Of a stretch of DNA of 62,065 bases, positions 54,767 to 62,065 are shown piece after piece. Location: the NCBI RefSeq assembly GCF_004769665.1, contig NZ_RQGG01000003.1, forward strand, positions 1-62,065, written 5' to 3'. The position numbers and the translations under genes are program-made. Numbering within the stretch: the stretch's first letter is position 1; each line of letters starts with the position of its first letter. The notes under the pieces are model-generated. The model made no database searches, was not told where the DNA came from, and worked only from the letters and a program-made list of their open reading frames with translations. Source of the stretch: Leptospira kemamanensis (GTDB lineage Bacteria > Spirochaetota > Leptospiria > Leptospirales > Leptospiraceae).

Positions 54767-54801
54767 ACTATCCGGGGCGCTTCTATACCGAATTTGAACT
54801 T

Positions 54802-54828
54802 AAAAAAATGGGAGAGAGGGTCTCTCCC
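54802..54828 (-). terminator. Intrinsic terminator of the CocE-like hydrolase gene
   Basis: GGGAGAGA-GGG-TCTCTCCC (54810-54828) is a perfect 8-bp hairpin. On the minus strand it is followed by ATTTTTTTAAG, a standard intrinsic terminator about 40 bp after the hydrolase stop. Confidence 0.85.
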
Positions 54829-54864
54829 AAAACTTCACCTAGCAAATACTAAGTGATACGTCTT

Positions 54865-56589
54865 TCATTCACTTTCAAACTTAAGTGTGGATGCTGTGCT
54901 TGTGCTATGTTTAAAGGTTGTTGTGTAGAGTGAAATTGGTTTTGGTACTGCATACATGGGGTCAATGTTATCAATCGCCAAACCAATGCGAGATCCAGCA
55001 GGGAAGTCATGTGCGACTGCTTGCATGTCTACATTTAGGTCTACGTCTTTTCCTTTCACATTGAAAAGAGTGGCTGTTCCATGGCTGATAAGTTTTCCCG
55101 TTCCCCAAAAGTCGACTTCATAGAGGTACACAACTACATGTGGTGCGTAATCAGAACTATTGATACGACCTTTGTAAAATGTTCTCCCACGAAGTTTGAG
55201 TGGAGAAGAGAGATTATCGGATAGATACAACATTGCATTTGTCCGATCAATTAAATTTACATTTGTTTTGACTGGAACGGAAACGGCTCCATCCAATATC
55301 TCTGATAATAGAGGAACCCCCGTTGAGGCACTTGTCCCACCCGATAAAATGGTATCGTTCCCATTACTTGTGTTTGCTGTTGTTGTGATTCTACCTGGGC
55401 TAAAGAGTCCCATGGGTCGTAAGTGGTAAGTCTTTTCAACCTTGGAAGGGTTTGGCCAAGAGGAATAACTCACTCGATCACTAGAGAAACGTTTTTGGAT
55501 CGTCACTTTTGGTTTTGTCATAATTCCATTTTGGATTCCTTTTAACCAATAATCGAACCAGTCATAGGCGTTCGTCCAAACATAATTGTTAATTCCGAGA
55601 ATCCCACCAATCTCTGCTGTTGCATGGATTCCATTGTTTAAATCCAGTTTTTTAGGAACCGTGAGTTGTTCGAAGTAGGGAAGGATTTGGTTTGGTTGGA
55701 ATAAATTATCTTGTGAGTTATTGGAAATGTAAACTGGTTTGCCAGATGCATTGAGTTCCGCTACAAAATTGTTAGGTGATCTTTCTCTTGCCCAGGATAA
55801 TACAGTGGCAACGTCTCTTGTATCCAATAGTTTTTGAAAGTTCTCTGCAATGATTGGATCCATCCTTACTGTGATATAACCTGCGGTGACAAGTAGGAGT
55901 CCCCAAACAAGTCTTGGTGATTGGTTGCCATAAAGAGAATCAGGTAAACTTCCCCAACCACTCATAGCCACTGCGGTTTTGATCCTTGGTTCTTTGCTGA
56001 GTCCCAGTAATGAAATTCCCGCACCATACGAAATCCCCGCAATACCGATGTTTGACGCATTGACTGGAGCATTCGCTAAAAGGAAATCGATTCCTTTGGA
56101 AAGGTCTTCCATATCTTTGGGTCCTGCTACATTGATGAGTCCACCGGATGTTCCGAACCCTCTTGTGTTGTAACTAAACACAACATATCCTTTTTTTGCG
56201 AGTTTGGCTGCAGGGACAATGTATTCGTATTCATTGAGCGCCCAGCTATTGACAAATATAATCGCAGGGAATGGACCTGTCCCAGATTTTGGGATGAACA
56301 AGTTTCCTGTGATTTTGACACCGTCGTTACTTAAAAACGAAATGTTATCGTTAAACGAAAAACTTCCATCGTTTTCATTTTGGAATGCCGTTTGTATATC
56401 TCTAGTGTATGAAGCATTACTTTGTTGTAACATTTCTGGTGTCGCATTTGAGCTTTGCGACCTACCATTTAACACCGACAAGATGGCACTCGTTTCTTTT
56501 CCGTTTTGGTTTCCATTCCCCCCACACGCCACAAGTAGGAAGTTCCCTAAGATGAGGAGGAGAGTGAGATAGTTTTTTTGCTTTTTCAT
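54865..56589 (-). CDS. CocE/NonD-type lipoprotein hydrolase
   Basis: 574 residues. The signal ends in LLVACGG, a good lipobox. The alpha/beta hydrolase domain begins with NLFIPKSGTGPFPAIIFVNS, has the nucleophile elbow GIAGISYGAGISLL near 185-198, and catalytic-histidine context LNNGIHATAEIG. A C-terminal galactose-binding-like XPP domain follows (LRGRTFYKGRINSSD... LIDNIDPMYAVP region). Members are X-prolyl peptidases, cocaine-esterase-like or acyl esterases; the substrate here is unknown. It should work at the cell surface or periplasm. A divergent AraC-type gene starts 170 bp upstream. Confidence 0.82.
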   Translation of the reverse strand: MKKQKNYLTLLLILGNFLLVACGGNGNQNGKETSAILSVLNGRSQSSNATPEMLQQSNASYTRDIQTAFQNENDGSFSFNDNISFLSNDGVKITGNLFIPKSGTGPFPAIIFVNSWALNEYEYIVPAAKLAKKGYVVFSYNTRGFGTSGGLINVAGPKDMEDLSKGIDFLLANAPVNASNIGIAGISYGAGISLLGLSKEPRIKTAVAMSGWGSLPDSLYGNQSPRLVWGLLLVTAGYITVRMDPIIAENFQKLLDTRDVATVLSWARERSPNNFVAELNASGKPVYISNNSQDNLFQPNQILPYFEQLTVPKKLDLNNGIHATAEIGGILGINNYVWTNAYDWFDYWLKGIQNGIMTKPKVTIQKRFSSDRVSYSSWPNPSKVEKTYHLRPMGLFSPGRITTTANTSNGNDTILSGGTSASTGVPLLSEILDGAVSVPVKTNVNLIDRTNAMLYLSDNLSSPLKLRGRTFYKGRINSSDYAPHVVVYLYEVDFWGTGKLISHGTATLFNVKGKDVDLNVDMQAVAHDFPAGSRIGLAIDNIDPMYAVPKPISLYTTTFKHSTSTASTLKFESE

Positions 56590-56759
56590 AATTCGCCTCT
56601 GAATTGCCTCAAAAATAACATAAAGAGGGAGGGTTTGCGTCTAAAATGGGAATCTTGGACGAAAAAGTAGGTCTAAAATGATAATTTTGTACGTTTTATT
56701 CGTACACTCGCAATTCCAAACAGTTGACGAATCCGTGCATATTGTCCGACTTTTGTCGT

Positions 56760-57857
56760 ATGTCTGAATTTATGGGGTCTTGGCTCCAATTTGGTGCCTG
56801 GTATCATTTTGTTTTAGGAATCGGAATCCTCGTAAAAGAGAAAGGTTCCAAAGGGTTTCCCTTCGCAATGATTGCGGCTTTTTCTGGCGGGACTCTCATC
56901 ATTTATGCATACCGATTGTTTGCAGGATTCGAATTTGAATTCCCACTCCTGAATCATGGGTATGTGCCCATCATCTATTTGATTCCAGGGAGCATGCAGT
57001 ATACCATTGAACAGTTCTTAAATACAGAACCAGTCCCTTTCGGTAAGCTCAAACGATTGTACCCAACATTTGTTGTGATTGTACTACTTGTTTCCTTACA
57101 AATCTTCTATCCGCAATCGTTAGAACAATCCATGAAGGAAAGTTTTACGGGTCTTCCATTTTCCATTCCAGAATACATGGCTTTACTTGGTTGTTTGTAT
57201 TGGGTGATCAGTTTCTTATGGATGATTTACCAATACCGACATATCCTCTACAACAATCCAAATGAGGAAGCAAAACTTGGTGTCCGAGTTTTGGGGATGA
57301 TCTTAAAAGGCAATATAACGTTTGCTAGTTTTATTTTTTTAAGCACTTTATTCCGTTGGAACTCTGGGATTTATTTTACAGCAGGAATCGCTACCTTCAT
57401 GGCAGTTGTAGCATTCATTGGAACAGAAATCAATCATGAGTTGTTTAAAGATATATTACCTGGCCTAAGGCAATCCTATCGCACTTCCCGAATCCTAAAT
57501 CTCAATTTGGAAAAATTACAACAAGACTTAGACCATTTGCTGAAACAAGAATTCGTTTACCGAGAAGAAACAATCAACCTTTCCAATCTTTCCGAACGAT
57601 TAGGGATTAAAGATTACCAATTGAGTGAGTACATCAATGCGTATTTAGGAATGAACTTCAATCGATTGGTGAATGAATATCGAATTGCAGAAGTTTGTAA
57701 GCTCATCGAACAAAACCCAAAGGTTAATTTATTATCACTCGCATACCAAGTTGGATTTAATTCCAAAGCAAACTTTAATGTAGCCTTTAAGTCCTTAAAA
57801 AAAATGTCACCGAGTGATTATGCGAAGTTAGTGGGAAAAGGAGTGAGAGGAAAGTAG
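56760..57857 (+). CDS. AraC-family membrane transcription regulator
   Basis: About 365 residues from the ATG at 56760 (MSEFMGSWLQFGAWYHFVLG); the frame extends to a TTG at 56724. Six or seven TM helices in the first 225 residues are followed by a linker and a C-terminal AraC HTH (LSERLGIKDYQLSEYINAYL, then LLSLAYQVGFNSKANFNVAF). Proteins with this 7TM-AraC layout act as membrane-bound regulators. The neighbouring CocE-like gene, divergent by 170 bp, is a candidate target. Confidence 0.85.
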   Translation: MSEFMGSWLQFGAWYHFVLGIGILVKEKGSKGFPFAMIAAFSGGTLIIYAYRLFAGFEFEFPLLNHGYVPIIYLIPGSMQYTIEQFLNTEPVPFGKLKRLYPTFVVIVLLVSLQIFYPQSLEQSMKESFTGLPFSIPEYMALLGCLYWVISFLWMIYQYRHILYNNPNEEAKLGVRVLGMILKGNITFASFIFLSTLFRWNSGIYFTAGIATFMAVVAFIGTEINHELFKDILPGLRQSYRTSRILNLNLEKLQQDLDHLLKQEFVYREETINLSNLSERLGIKDYQLSEYINAYLGMNFNRLVNEYRIAEVCKLIEQNPKVNLLSLAYQVGFNSKANFNVAFKSLKKMSPSDYAKLVGKGVRGK

Positions 57858-57965
57858 GGGGATACATCTTCTCTTATTTTTCTTACATTTGGAAATTGAT
57901 TCCCTGAATAAAATTCTCTTATCGTTTTCCAGCTAATATTAATTTTCATTGGATAAACTATCGTG

Positions 57966-58367
57966 TTAAGAAACCCAATTTTCTAATTTCAAAGTATTGA
58001 TTCTTGAAAATTCTTTTTCGTTATTTGTTACAAGGATTCCGTTATGATGTAACACTATTGATGCAATAAGAAGGTCGTTTGGACCAATCGGAATTCCTTT
58101 CAATTCTAGATTTGAACGAATTTCAGCATAGATTTCCGAATCAACATCATTAAACCCTAAGATCTCAAAAGGATCTAAGAAATCTAAGACTATATTTCTA
58201 TTATTCTTTGGATTTTTACTTTTTAAGGCACCTAAAAGAAGTTCAGCTTTCACGATTGATGGAATTTTAATTCTGTTCGGATTAAGTTTCCTAATGTTAT
58301 GTTCAATATTTTCATTTTTCCCTTTGAGGAAATAAATGCAAATATTTGTATCTAAAAAGTAATTCAA
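57966..58367 (-). CDS. PIN-domain ribonuclease toxin (VapC-type, second)
   Basis: 133 residues with the PIN fold: MNYFLDTNICIYFL (D6), SIVKAELLLGALKS (E), IPIGPNDLLIASIVLHH (D) and LVTNNEKEFSRI. It is closest in style to VapC/FitB tRNA-cleaving toxins. The ATG overlaps the antitoxin stop by 4 bp. A well-formed promoter precedes the pair. Confidence 0.9.
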   Translation of the reverse strand: MNYFLDTNICIYFLKGKNENIEHNIRKLNPNRIKIPSIVKAELLLGALKSKNPKNNRNIVLDFLDPFEILGFNDVDSEIYAEIRSNLELKGIPIGPNDLLIASIVLHHNGILVTNNEKEFSRINTLKLENWVS

Positions 58368-58594
58368 AATGAATCTCTCGGGCTTTCATTTTTAAAGTGC
58401 AAGGGAGCAGGTTTATCAAAAGAATCATCGACTATTGAGCCATATAATTGGAAAAAATGTTCAGGCCATTTTTTTTCAAAGGAATTTTGCAATTTCACTT
58501 TTACCCATTGAGAGATCGAAACTTTTTCTTTTTTGGCAGCTAATTCAATTTTTTTGAGCGTATCTTGATCTATATATAATGACAACTGTGGCAT
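58364..58594 (-). CDS. VapB-type RHH antitoxin (second)
   Basis: 76 residues from the ATG at 58594 (MPQLSLYIDQDTLKKIELAA); the longer frame to 58636 is not favoured because GGAGGA lies eight bases before the inner ATG. The N-terminal ribbon-helix-helix is LSLYIDQDTLKKIELAAKKE and the C-terminus is an acidic/aromatic toxin-wrapping tail (WPEHFFQLYGSIVDDSF). It is coupled to vapC. Confidence 0.82.
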   Translation of the reverse strand: MPQLSLYIDQDTLKKIELAAKKEKVSISQWVKVKLQNSFEKKWPEHFFQLYGSIVDDSFDKPAPLHFKNESPRDSF

Positions 58595-58623
58595 TTGTGG
58601 TATCCTCCGCATTCCCTGATTCA

Positions 58624-58652
58624 AGTATACTAGCAAGTATATATTTTGTCAA
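58624..58652 (-). promoter_or_regulatory. Promoter of the second vapBC
   Basis: On the minus strand TTGACA (plus 58647-58652) is followed by 17 bp and TATACT (plus 58624-58629), a near-perfect sigma70 promoter. Two CAAGTATA direct repeats (58622-58629 and 58634-58641) overlap it and are candidate operator half-sites for the antitoxin. Confidence 0.75.
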
Positions 58653-58834
58653 TCTTGTTTCCTGAGCCGACGATTCGGATACATTTCTCCCAAATCCAGA
58701 CCTGAAATTTTTTTATCAAAATCTCCCATTTGTCCCAGGTAACACGTATATTCTGTTCTGTTTGCCAGTGAATCCAATCGTTACTTTTTTCCAAAAATTG
58801 TGACACTTTCTCCGTTGGCCTTACACCCATTTGT

Positions 58835-59749
58835 ATGAAACAGAACCATTCAAAGAAAATAATTCAGAGTATTACAAAAGATGTGAAGGAGGCAATCCAA
58901 TCGGGTAGTCTTCAGAAGTGGGTCAAACCTTGGCGGAGTTTTGGATTTCCAATGAATGCATATACATACAAATACTATGGTTTACTGAATACCTTTTGGC
59001 TCACCAATGACTTAGTGAAGTTCGGGTTTACTTATCCCGTTTGGGCCACAGAGAACCAATGGAAAAAACTTGGTTATGCATTGAAAACAGGGGAATCGGC
59101 AAAAACAGATGTTTTATATCCTTGTCATATTCAAATTCCAATCATTTCTAAAAAGAAATCTGCAGTTGAAGGTGGCGAGGATGAACTAGAAGAAACGGAA
59201 ATCAAATATAAATCTTGTTTGGTGCATAAGGCATATCCTGTTCTAAATATTGCTCAAGTGAATGTTCCTGAAAGTGAATATCATTTGTTTGTAAAGATGA
59301 CGGTTCAAGATGCTCCTGAAAGTGTTTCTCAGTTTGTGCAATCGATCAAACACAAGATGGAGGAGATCGGAAATGATCGAGCAGCTTATGTCGTCCAATC
59401 GGATACAATTTGGATGCCAAAAAAGGAGTATTTCATAAGTGAAGCTGGCTACTGGGCGGTTTACTTACACGAGTTAGGCCATTGGACTGGGGCATTTCAC
59501 AGATTGAATCGAGATTTATCTGATGATATTCGGAATTATGCTTTTGAAGAATTAGTCGCGGAACTTTGCTCTGCTATCTTTGCTGGTGAATTTGGATTTA
59601 GCGGAGAGTTGCAGCATAAAGAATACATTGGGTCATGGCTTAGAATCTTGGAAAACAATCCTCGAGCGATTGTTAAAGCAGGGTATCTTGCCATGGAAGC
59701 TGTGGAGTATCTGAAGAAAGAAGCGAAGAAGGGGGCGGGGGCGAGGTGA
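58835..59749 (+). CDS. ArdC-like antirestriction protein
   Basis: 304 residues. The N-terminal part is the ssDNA-binding DUF1738/ArdC domain (LQKWVKPWRSFGFPMNAYTY, YYGLLNTFWLT, ENQWKKLGYALKTGESAK). The C-terminal metallopeptidase has HELGHWTGAFHR (H212, E213, H216) and YAFEELVAELCSAIFAGEFG. ArdC proteins protect incoming plasmid DNA from restriction and occur on conjugative plasmids. No conjugation genes are visible in the window, so it may be a remnant of a mobilisable ancestor. A GC-rich terminator overlaps the stop codon. Confidence 0.85.
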   Translation: MKQNHSKKIIQSITKDVKEAIQSGSLQKWVKPWRSFGFPMNAYTYKYYGLLNTFWLTNDLVKFGFTYPVWATENQWKKLGYALKTGESAKTDVLYPCHIQIPIISKKKSAVEGGEDELEETEIKYKSCLVHKAYPVLNIAQVNVPESEYHLFVKMTVQDAPESVSQFVQSIKHKMEEIGNDRAAYVVQSDTIWMPKKEYFISEAGYWAVYLHELGHWTGAFHRLNRDLSDDIRNYAFEELVAELCSAIFAGEFGFSGELQHKEYIGSWLRILENNPRAIVKAGYLAMEAVEYLKKEAKKGAGAR

Positions 59750-59766
59750 GCCCCTGCCTTATTTTG
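59734..59766 (+). terminator. Intrinsic terminator of the ArdC-like gene
   Basis: GGCGGGGGC (59734-59742) pairs with GCCCCTGCC (59750-59758), with one G-T wobble and a seven-base loop. It is followed by TTATTTTG. The left arm is inside the last codons of the ArdC gene. Confidence 0.75.
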
Positions 59767-60091
59767 AATCCGAAATGATCTTAAACCTTATAGGATCAAT
59801 TTATAAAGTATTCCAATGATTAAGGATTAATTGGATTTATTCAAACAGAAATAGAGATAGATGAGATCAATTCTTTTAACAAGCGATCCAATGTTGATGA
59901 AACAGAGAGAAGCCATAGATCTTCATTCGATGATTCATATATATAGTAGAATAAAAATCACAATGAATCCTATAATTTAAGTTAGATTTCAAACCTAAAC
60001 ATAGATGTCTTTTTAAAGAAAAAATATTGCAAAAAATTGAATCATATCCGATTTTTAGCATCTAACTCTTGATATTAAGGTAAGAAATTAG
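59767..60091. other. AT-rich spacer before the nuclease-helicase gene
   Basis: About 325 bp with no gene or clear regulatory dyad that I can see. It is strongly AT-rich and probably carries the promoter of the nuclease-helicase gene; AAGG near 60077 is its likely ribosome binding site. Confidence 0.5.
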
Positions 60092-61951
60092 GTGATAATT
60101 TATAAATCTACAGTGAATGGATTTCTGAGCGATGTAGATTCCAATCGAATTGACGAAATCATGGTGGACACCTATTTCAAACGCACTCTAGGTCGCGTTT
60201 CGAATGCAGAAGTGAGCTCGTGGCGAAATTCGCTAACAGCAATGGAAAGGATTGTTGGTAGAAGCGATTTACCTTCCGATGCAGGTATTGCCATTGAATA
60301 CAACATACCTGCAACCGCCAAACGTGTGGATTTCATTGTTTCAGGATATGGCCCCAGTCAAAAATCCTCTATAGCGATTATTGAATTAAAGCAATGGGAG
60401 TCAGCAGAAATTACTTCAAAAGATGCGATTGTTAAGACCAGATTAGGTAAGTCACTCGTAGAAACCACTCATCCATCCTACCAAGCTTGGAGCTATGCTG
60501 AACTATTAAAATCATTCAATGTAGAAGTATATGAGAAGAACATTGAAATCAATCCATGCGCGTATCTGCATAATTATAATTCTGAGAACGGAGTACTAAA
60601 TGATGAGTTTTATTCATTACATACTTCCGTTGCACCTTTATTCTTAAGAGAAGATGCAGATGCACTTCGTAATTTTTTAACTCAGAGAATCCAATTTGGC
60701 GATTCTGGAGATACAATCGATCGAATCGAAAAATCCGAAGTAAAACCTTCGAAACAATTATCTGAATCAATTGCAATGATGCTGAAAGGTAATCCTGAAT
60801 TTACGATGATAGACGAGCAAAAAATCGTATTCGAGGAAGCGCTCTATTTAAGTGAACAAGTAAAGAAAGCAGGGAAGTCCGTTTTGATTGTGGAAGGAGG
60901 ACCAGGAACAGGTAAATCAGTTGTTGCGATCAACTTACTTGTTGCCTTATTAAATCGAAACTTAAACGTTCGGTATGTTTCTAGGAATGCTGCACCACGC
61001 GCTGTTTTTGAATCAAAGTTAACAGGAACACTCAAAAAGACGAAAATATCATCTCTTTTTTCTGGTTCGAGTAGTTTCTATACTTCTAAGAAAGATGAAT
61101 ACGATGTTTTGTTAATTGATGAAGCACATCGATTGAATCAATTCAGCGGATTGTATGGCAACTTAGGTGAAAATCAAGTGAAGGAATTGATTCATGCGTC
61201 CAGATCATCCGTTTTCTTTTTGGACGAAGACCAACGAGTGACTCTAAAAGATGTTGGGTCCCAAGAAGAGATTGAACATTGGGCAAAAAACGCAAAAGCA
61301 AATATTACGAAGCTTAAATTAGAATCTCAATTTCGATGTAATGGCTCTGATGGATATCTTGCTTGGTTAGACCATATCCTACAAATTCGAGAGACTGCAA
61401 ATTCCAATCTGGAAGGCATTTCTTATGATTTCATAATTTTTGATTCCCCTTCAGAACTTCGAAGAGCGATAGAAGAAAAAAATCAAATAGCAAACAAAGC
61501 TCGTTTAGTAGCAGGGTATTGTTGGGAATGGAAAAGTAAAAAAAATCCAAAGGATTTCGATATCAAATTTCCTGAATATAATTTTTCCATGAAATGGAAT
61601 CTTACCGAAGATGGGAGTCTTTGGATTCTAAAGCCTGAATCTATCGATCAAATTGGATGTATCCATACCTGCCAAGGATTGGAACTAGATTATGTTGGCG
61701 TAATCATCGGTCCAGATTTAACAGTAAATGAATCTGGCTTGCTGATAACAGATGCTAGCAAAAGGGCAAAACAAGACAACACGATCAAAGGTTATAAAAC
61801 ACTGCTGAAAAATCATCCAGAAGAAGGTGCGAAAAAAATCGATATGGTTATTAAGAACACATATAGAACACTAATGACGCGAGGAATGAAGGGTTGTTAT
61901 GTGTATGCGTCGGATGAGGCTTTGAGGGAATATTTGAAGGGGAGTGTTTGA
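60092..61951 (+). CDS. DUF2075-type nuclease-helicase
   Basis: 619 residues with a GTG start. The N-terminal part has a restriction-nuclease-like core: RVDFIVSGYG, then IAIIELKQWESAE near 95-104, a PD-(D/E)xK-style D...ExK. The rest is an SF1-like helicase of the DUF2075/Schlafen type: Walker A VEGGPGTGKSVVA near 268-280, LLIDEAHRLNQF near 342, FLDEDQRVT near 377, and motif IHTCQGLELDYVGVIIG near 525. It should translocate on and cut nucleic acid. The gene stands alone next to the IS3 end, far from housekeeping genes. A defence role is plausible but inferred. Confidence 0.8.
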   Translation: MIIYKSTVNGFLSDVDSNRIDEIMVDTYFKRTLGRVSNAEVSSWRNSLTAMERIVGRSDLPSDAGIAIEYNIPATAKRVDFIVSGYGPSQKSSIAIIELKQWESAEITSKDAIVKTRLGKSLVETTHPSYQAWSYAELLKSFNVEVYEKNIEINPCAYLHNYNSENGVLNDEFYSLHTSVAPLFLREDADALRNFLTQRIQFGDSGDTIDRIEKSEVKPSKQLSESIAMMLKGNPEFTMIDEQKIVFEEALYLSEQVKKAGKSVLIVEGGPGTGKSVVAINLLVALLNRNLNVRYVSRNAAPRAVFESKLTGTLKKTKISSLFSGSSSFYTSKKDEYDVLLIDEAHRLNQFSGLYGNLGENQVKELIHASRSSVFFLDEDQRVTLKDVGSQEEIEHWAKNAKANITKLKLESQFRCNGSDGYLAWLDHILQIRETANSNLEGISYDFIIFDSPSELRRAIEEKNQIANKARLVAGYCWEWKSKKNPKDFDIKFPEYNFSMKWNLTEDGSLWILKPESIDQIGCIHTCQGLELDYVGVIIGPDLTVNESGLLITDASKRAKQDNTIKGYKTLLKNHPEEGAKKIDMVIKNTYRTLMTRGMKGCYVYASDEALREYLKGSV

Positions 61952-61980
61952 ACGAATGAAGGACAAGCCATGTAATAGCC

Positions 61981-62065
61981 TGATTACATAAAAACGGACA
62001 CCTTTTTTTCGCAGAAAAAGCAAGAGGTGCCAAGTGAGCAGACGATCAAAATACTCTCCGGAGTT
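61981..62065 (+). mobile_element. IS3-family insertion sequence, left tip (cut by window end)
   Basis: The tip TGATTACATAAAAACGGACAC matches the inverted end at 756-762 and inwards. The OrfA start region follows, then the window ends. Orientation agrees with the IS portion at the window start. Joined end to start the pieces total about 850 bp, 350-450 bp short of a normal IS3 element. Confidence 0.8.
62034..62065 (+). CDS. IS3-family OrfA, first codons only
   Basis: A GTG start at 62034 follows an AAGAGG motif. It reads MSRRSKYSPE and then an incomplete codon, the classic N-terminus of IS3-family OrfA (HTH transposase subunit). The rest is beyond the window. Confidence 0.7.
   Translation, partial: MSRRSKYSPE

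Noticed and set aside
58630..58830. 66-codon minus-strand frame upstream of vapB
   Set aside because: It would cover the strong vapBC promoter, lacks a ribosome site and has no recognisable domain.
59876..60061. 61-codon minus-strand frame in the spacer
   Set aside because: AT-rich, composition unlike the neighbouring genes, no ribosome site.
1..62065. CRISPR arrays, tRNA and rRNA genes
   Set aside because: No regularly spaced repeats, cas-like proteins, tRNA cloverleaf or rRNA segments were recognised by eye on either strand.

Overview
The window looks like extrachromosomal DNA of a Leptospira-like spirochaete, probably a saprophytic (L. biflexa-type) species. The DNA is AT-rich. It carries a ParA/ParB partition module with palindromic parS-like sites and two paralogous winged-helix proteins, and a complete recC-recB-recD operon. 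As I recall, the L. biflexa plasmid p74 also carries recBCD beside parAB, so a p74-type plasmid or chromid is the best guess; the species is inferred from gene content only. An IS3-family element is cut by both window edges in the same orientation: its right part is at 1-762 and its left tip at 61981-62065. This fits a circular replicon opened inside an IS, but also a contig ending in two copies of a multicopy IS.

Layout. 1-7300 is mobile and defence-like: the IS3 remnant, a NUDIX hydrolase overlapping a PLD-helicase-DUF3427 gene, an IS481-like transposase, and a second IS with nested inverted repeats. 7500-13675 is an accessory island: a truncated methyltransferase, a phage-like HTH protein, and an HUH (rolling-circle type) Rep gene. 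The last 27 codons of that gene plus its structured downstream DNA recur 3.4 kb further on, bracketing a DUF4143 ATPase and a hipBA toxin-antitoxin pair. 13675-35500 reads like ordinary Leptospira functions: a secreted metalloprotease, a MacB-type ABC exporter, sensor kinases, a diguanylate cyclase, a TetR/reductase pair, vapBC, a SpoU methyltransferase, SrkA kinase, a lipoprotein pair, and the osmoregulated periplasmic glucan genes opgG-opgH, with opgH apparently split.

35500-39800 is the maintenance region: HTH paralog, palindrome, parA, palindrome, parB, structured spacer, HTH paralog, small coupled gene. 39800-45800 holds two TetR regulators, a PaaI-like thioesterase, ppnP, a 59-aa YegP-like gene, a 7TM-SpoIIE phosphatase and a MASE3-type histidine kinase. 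45890-54610 is recCBD on the minus strand. 54860-61950 holds a CocE-like lipoprotein hydrolase, an AraC-type membrane regulator, a second vapBC, an ArdC-like antirestriction protein and a nuclease-helicase of the DUF2075 type.

The signals most worth following are the HUH Rep element with duplicated terminus and captured cargo, the NUDIX/helicase cassette, the parS-like palindromes framing parA, a dispersed hairpin repeat with compensatory stem changes, and a set of dyad operators next to the small regulators.
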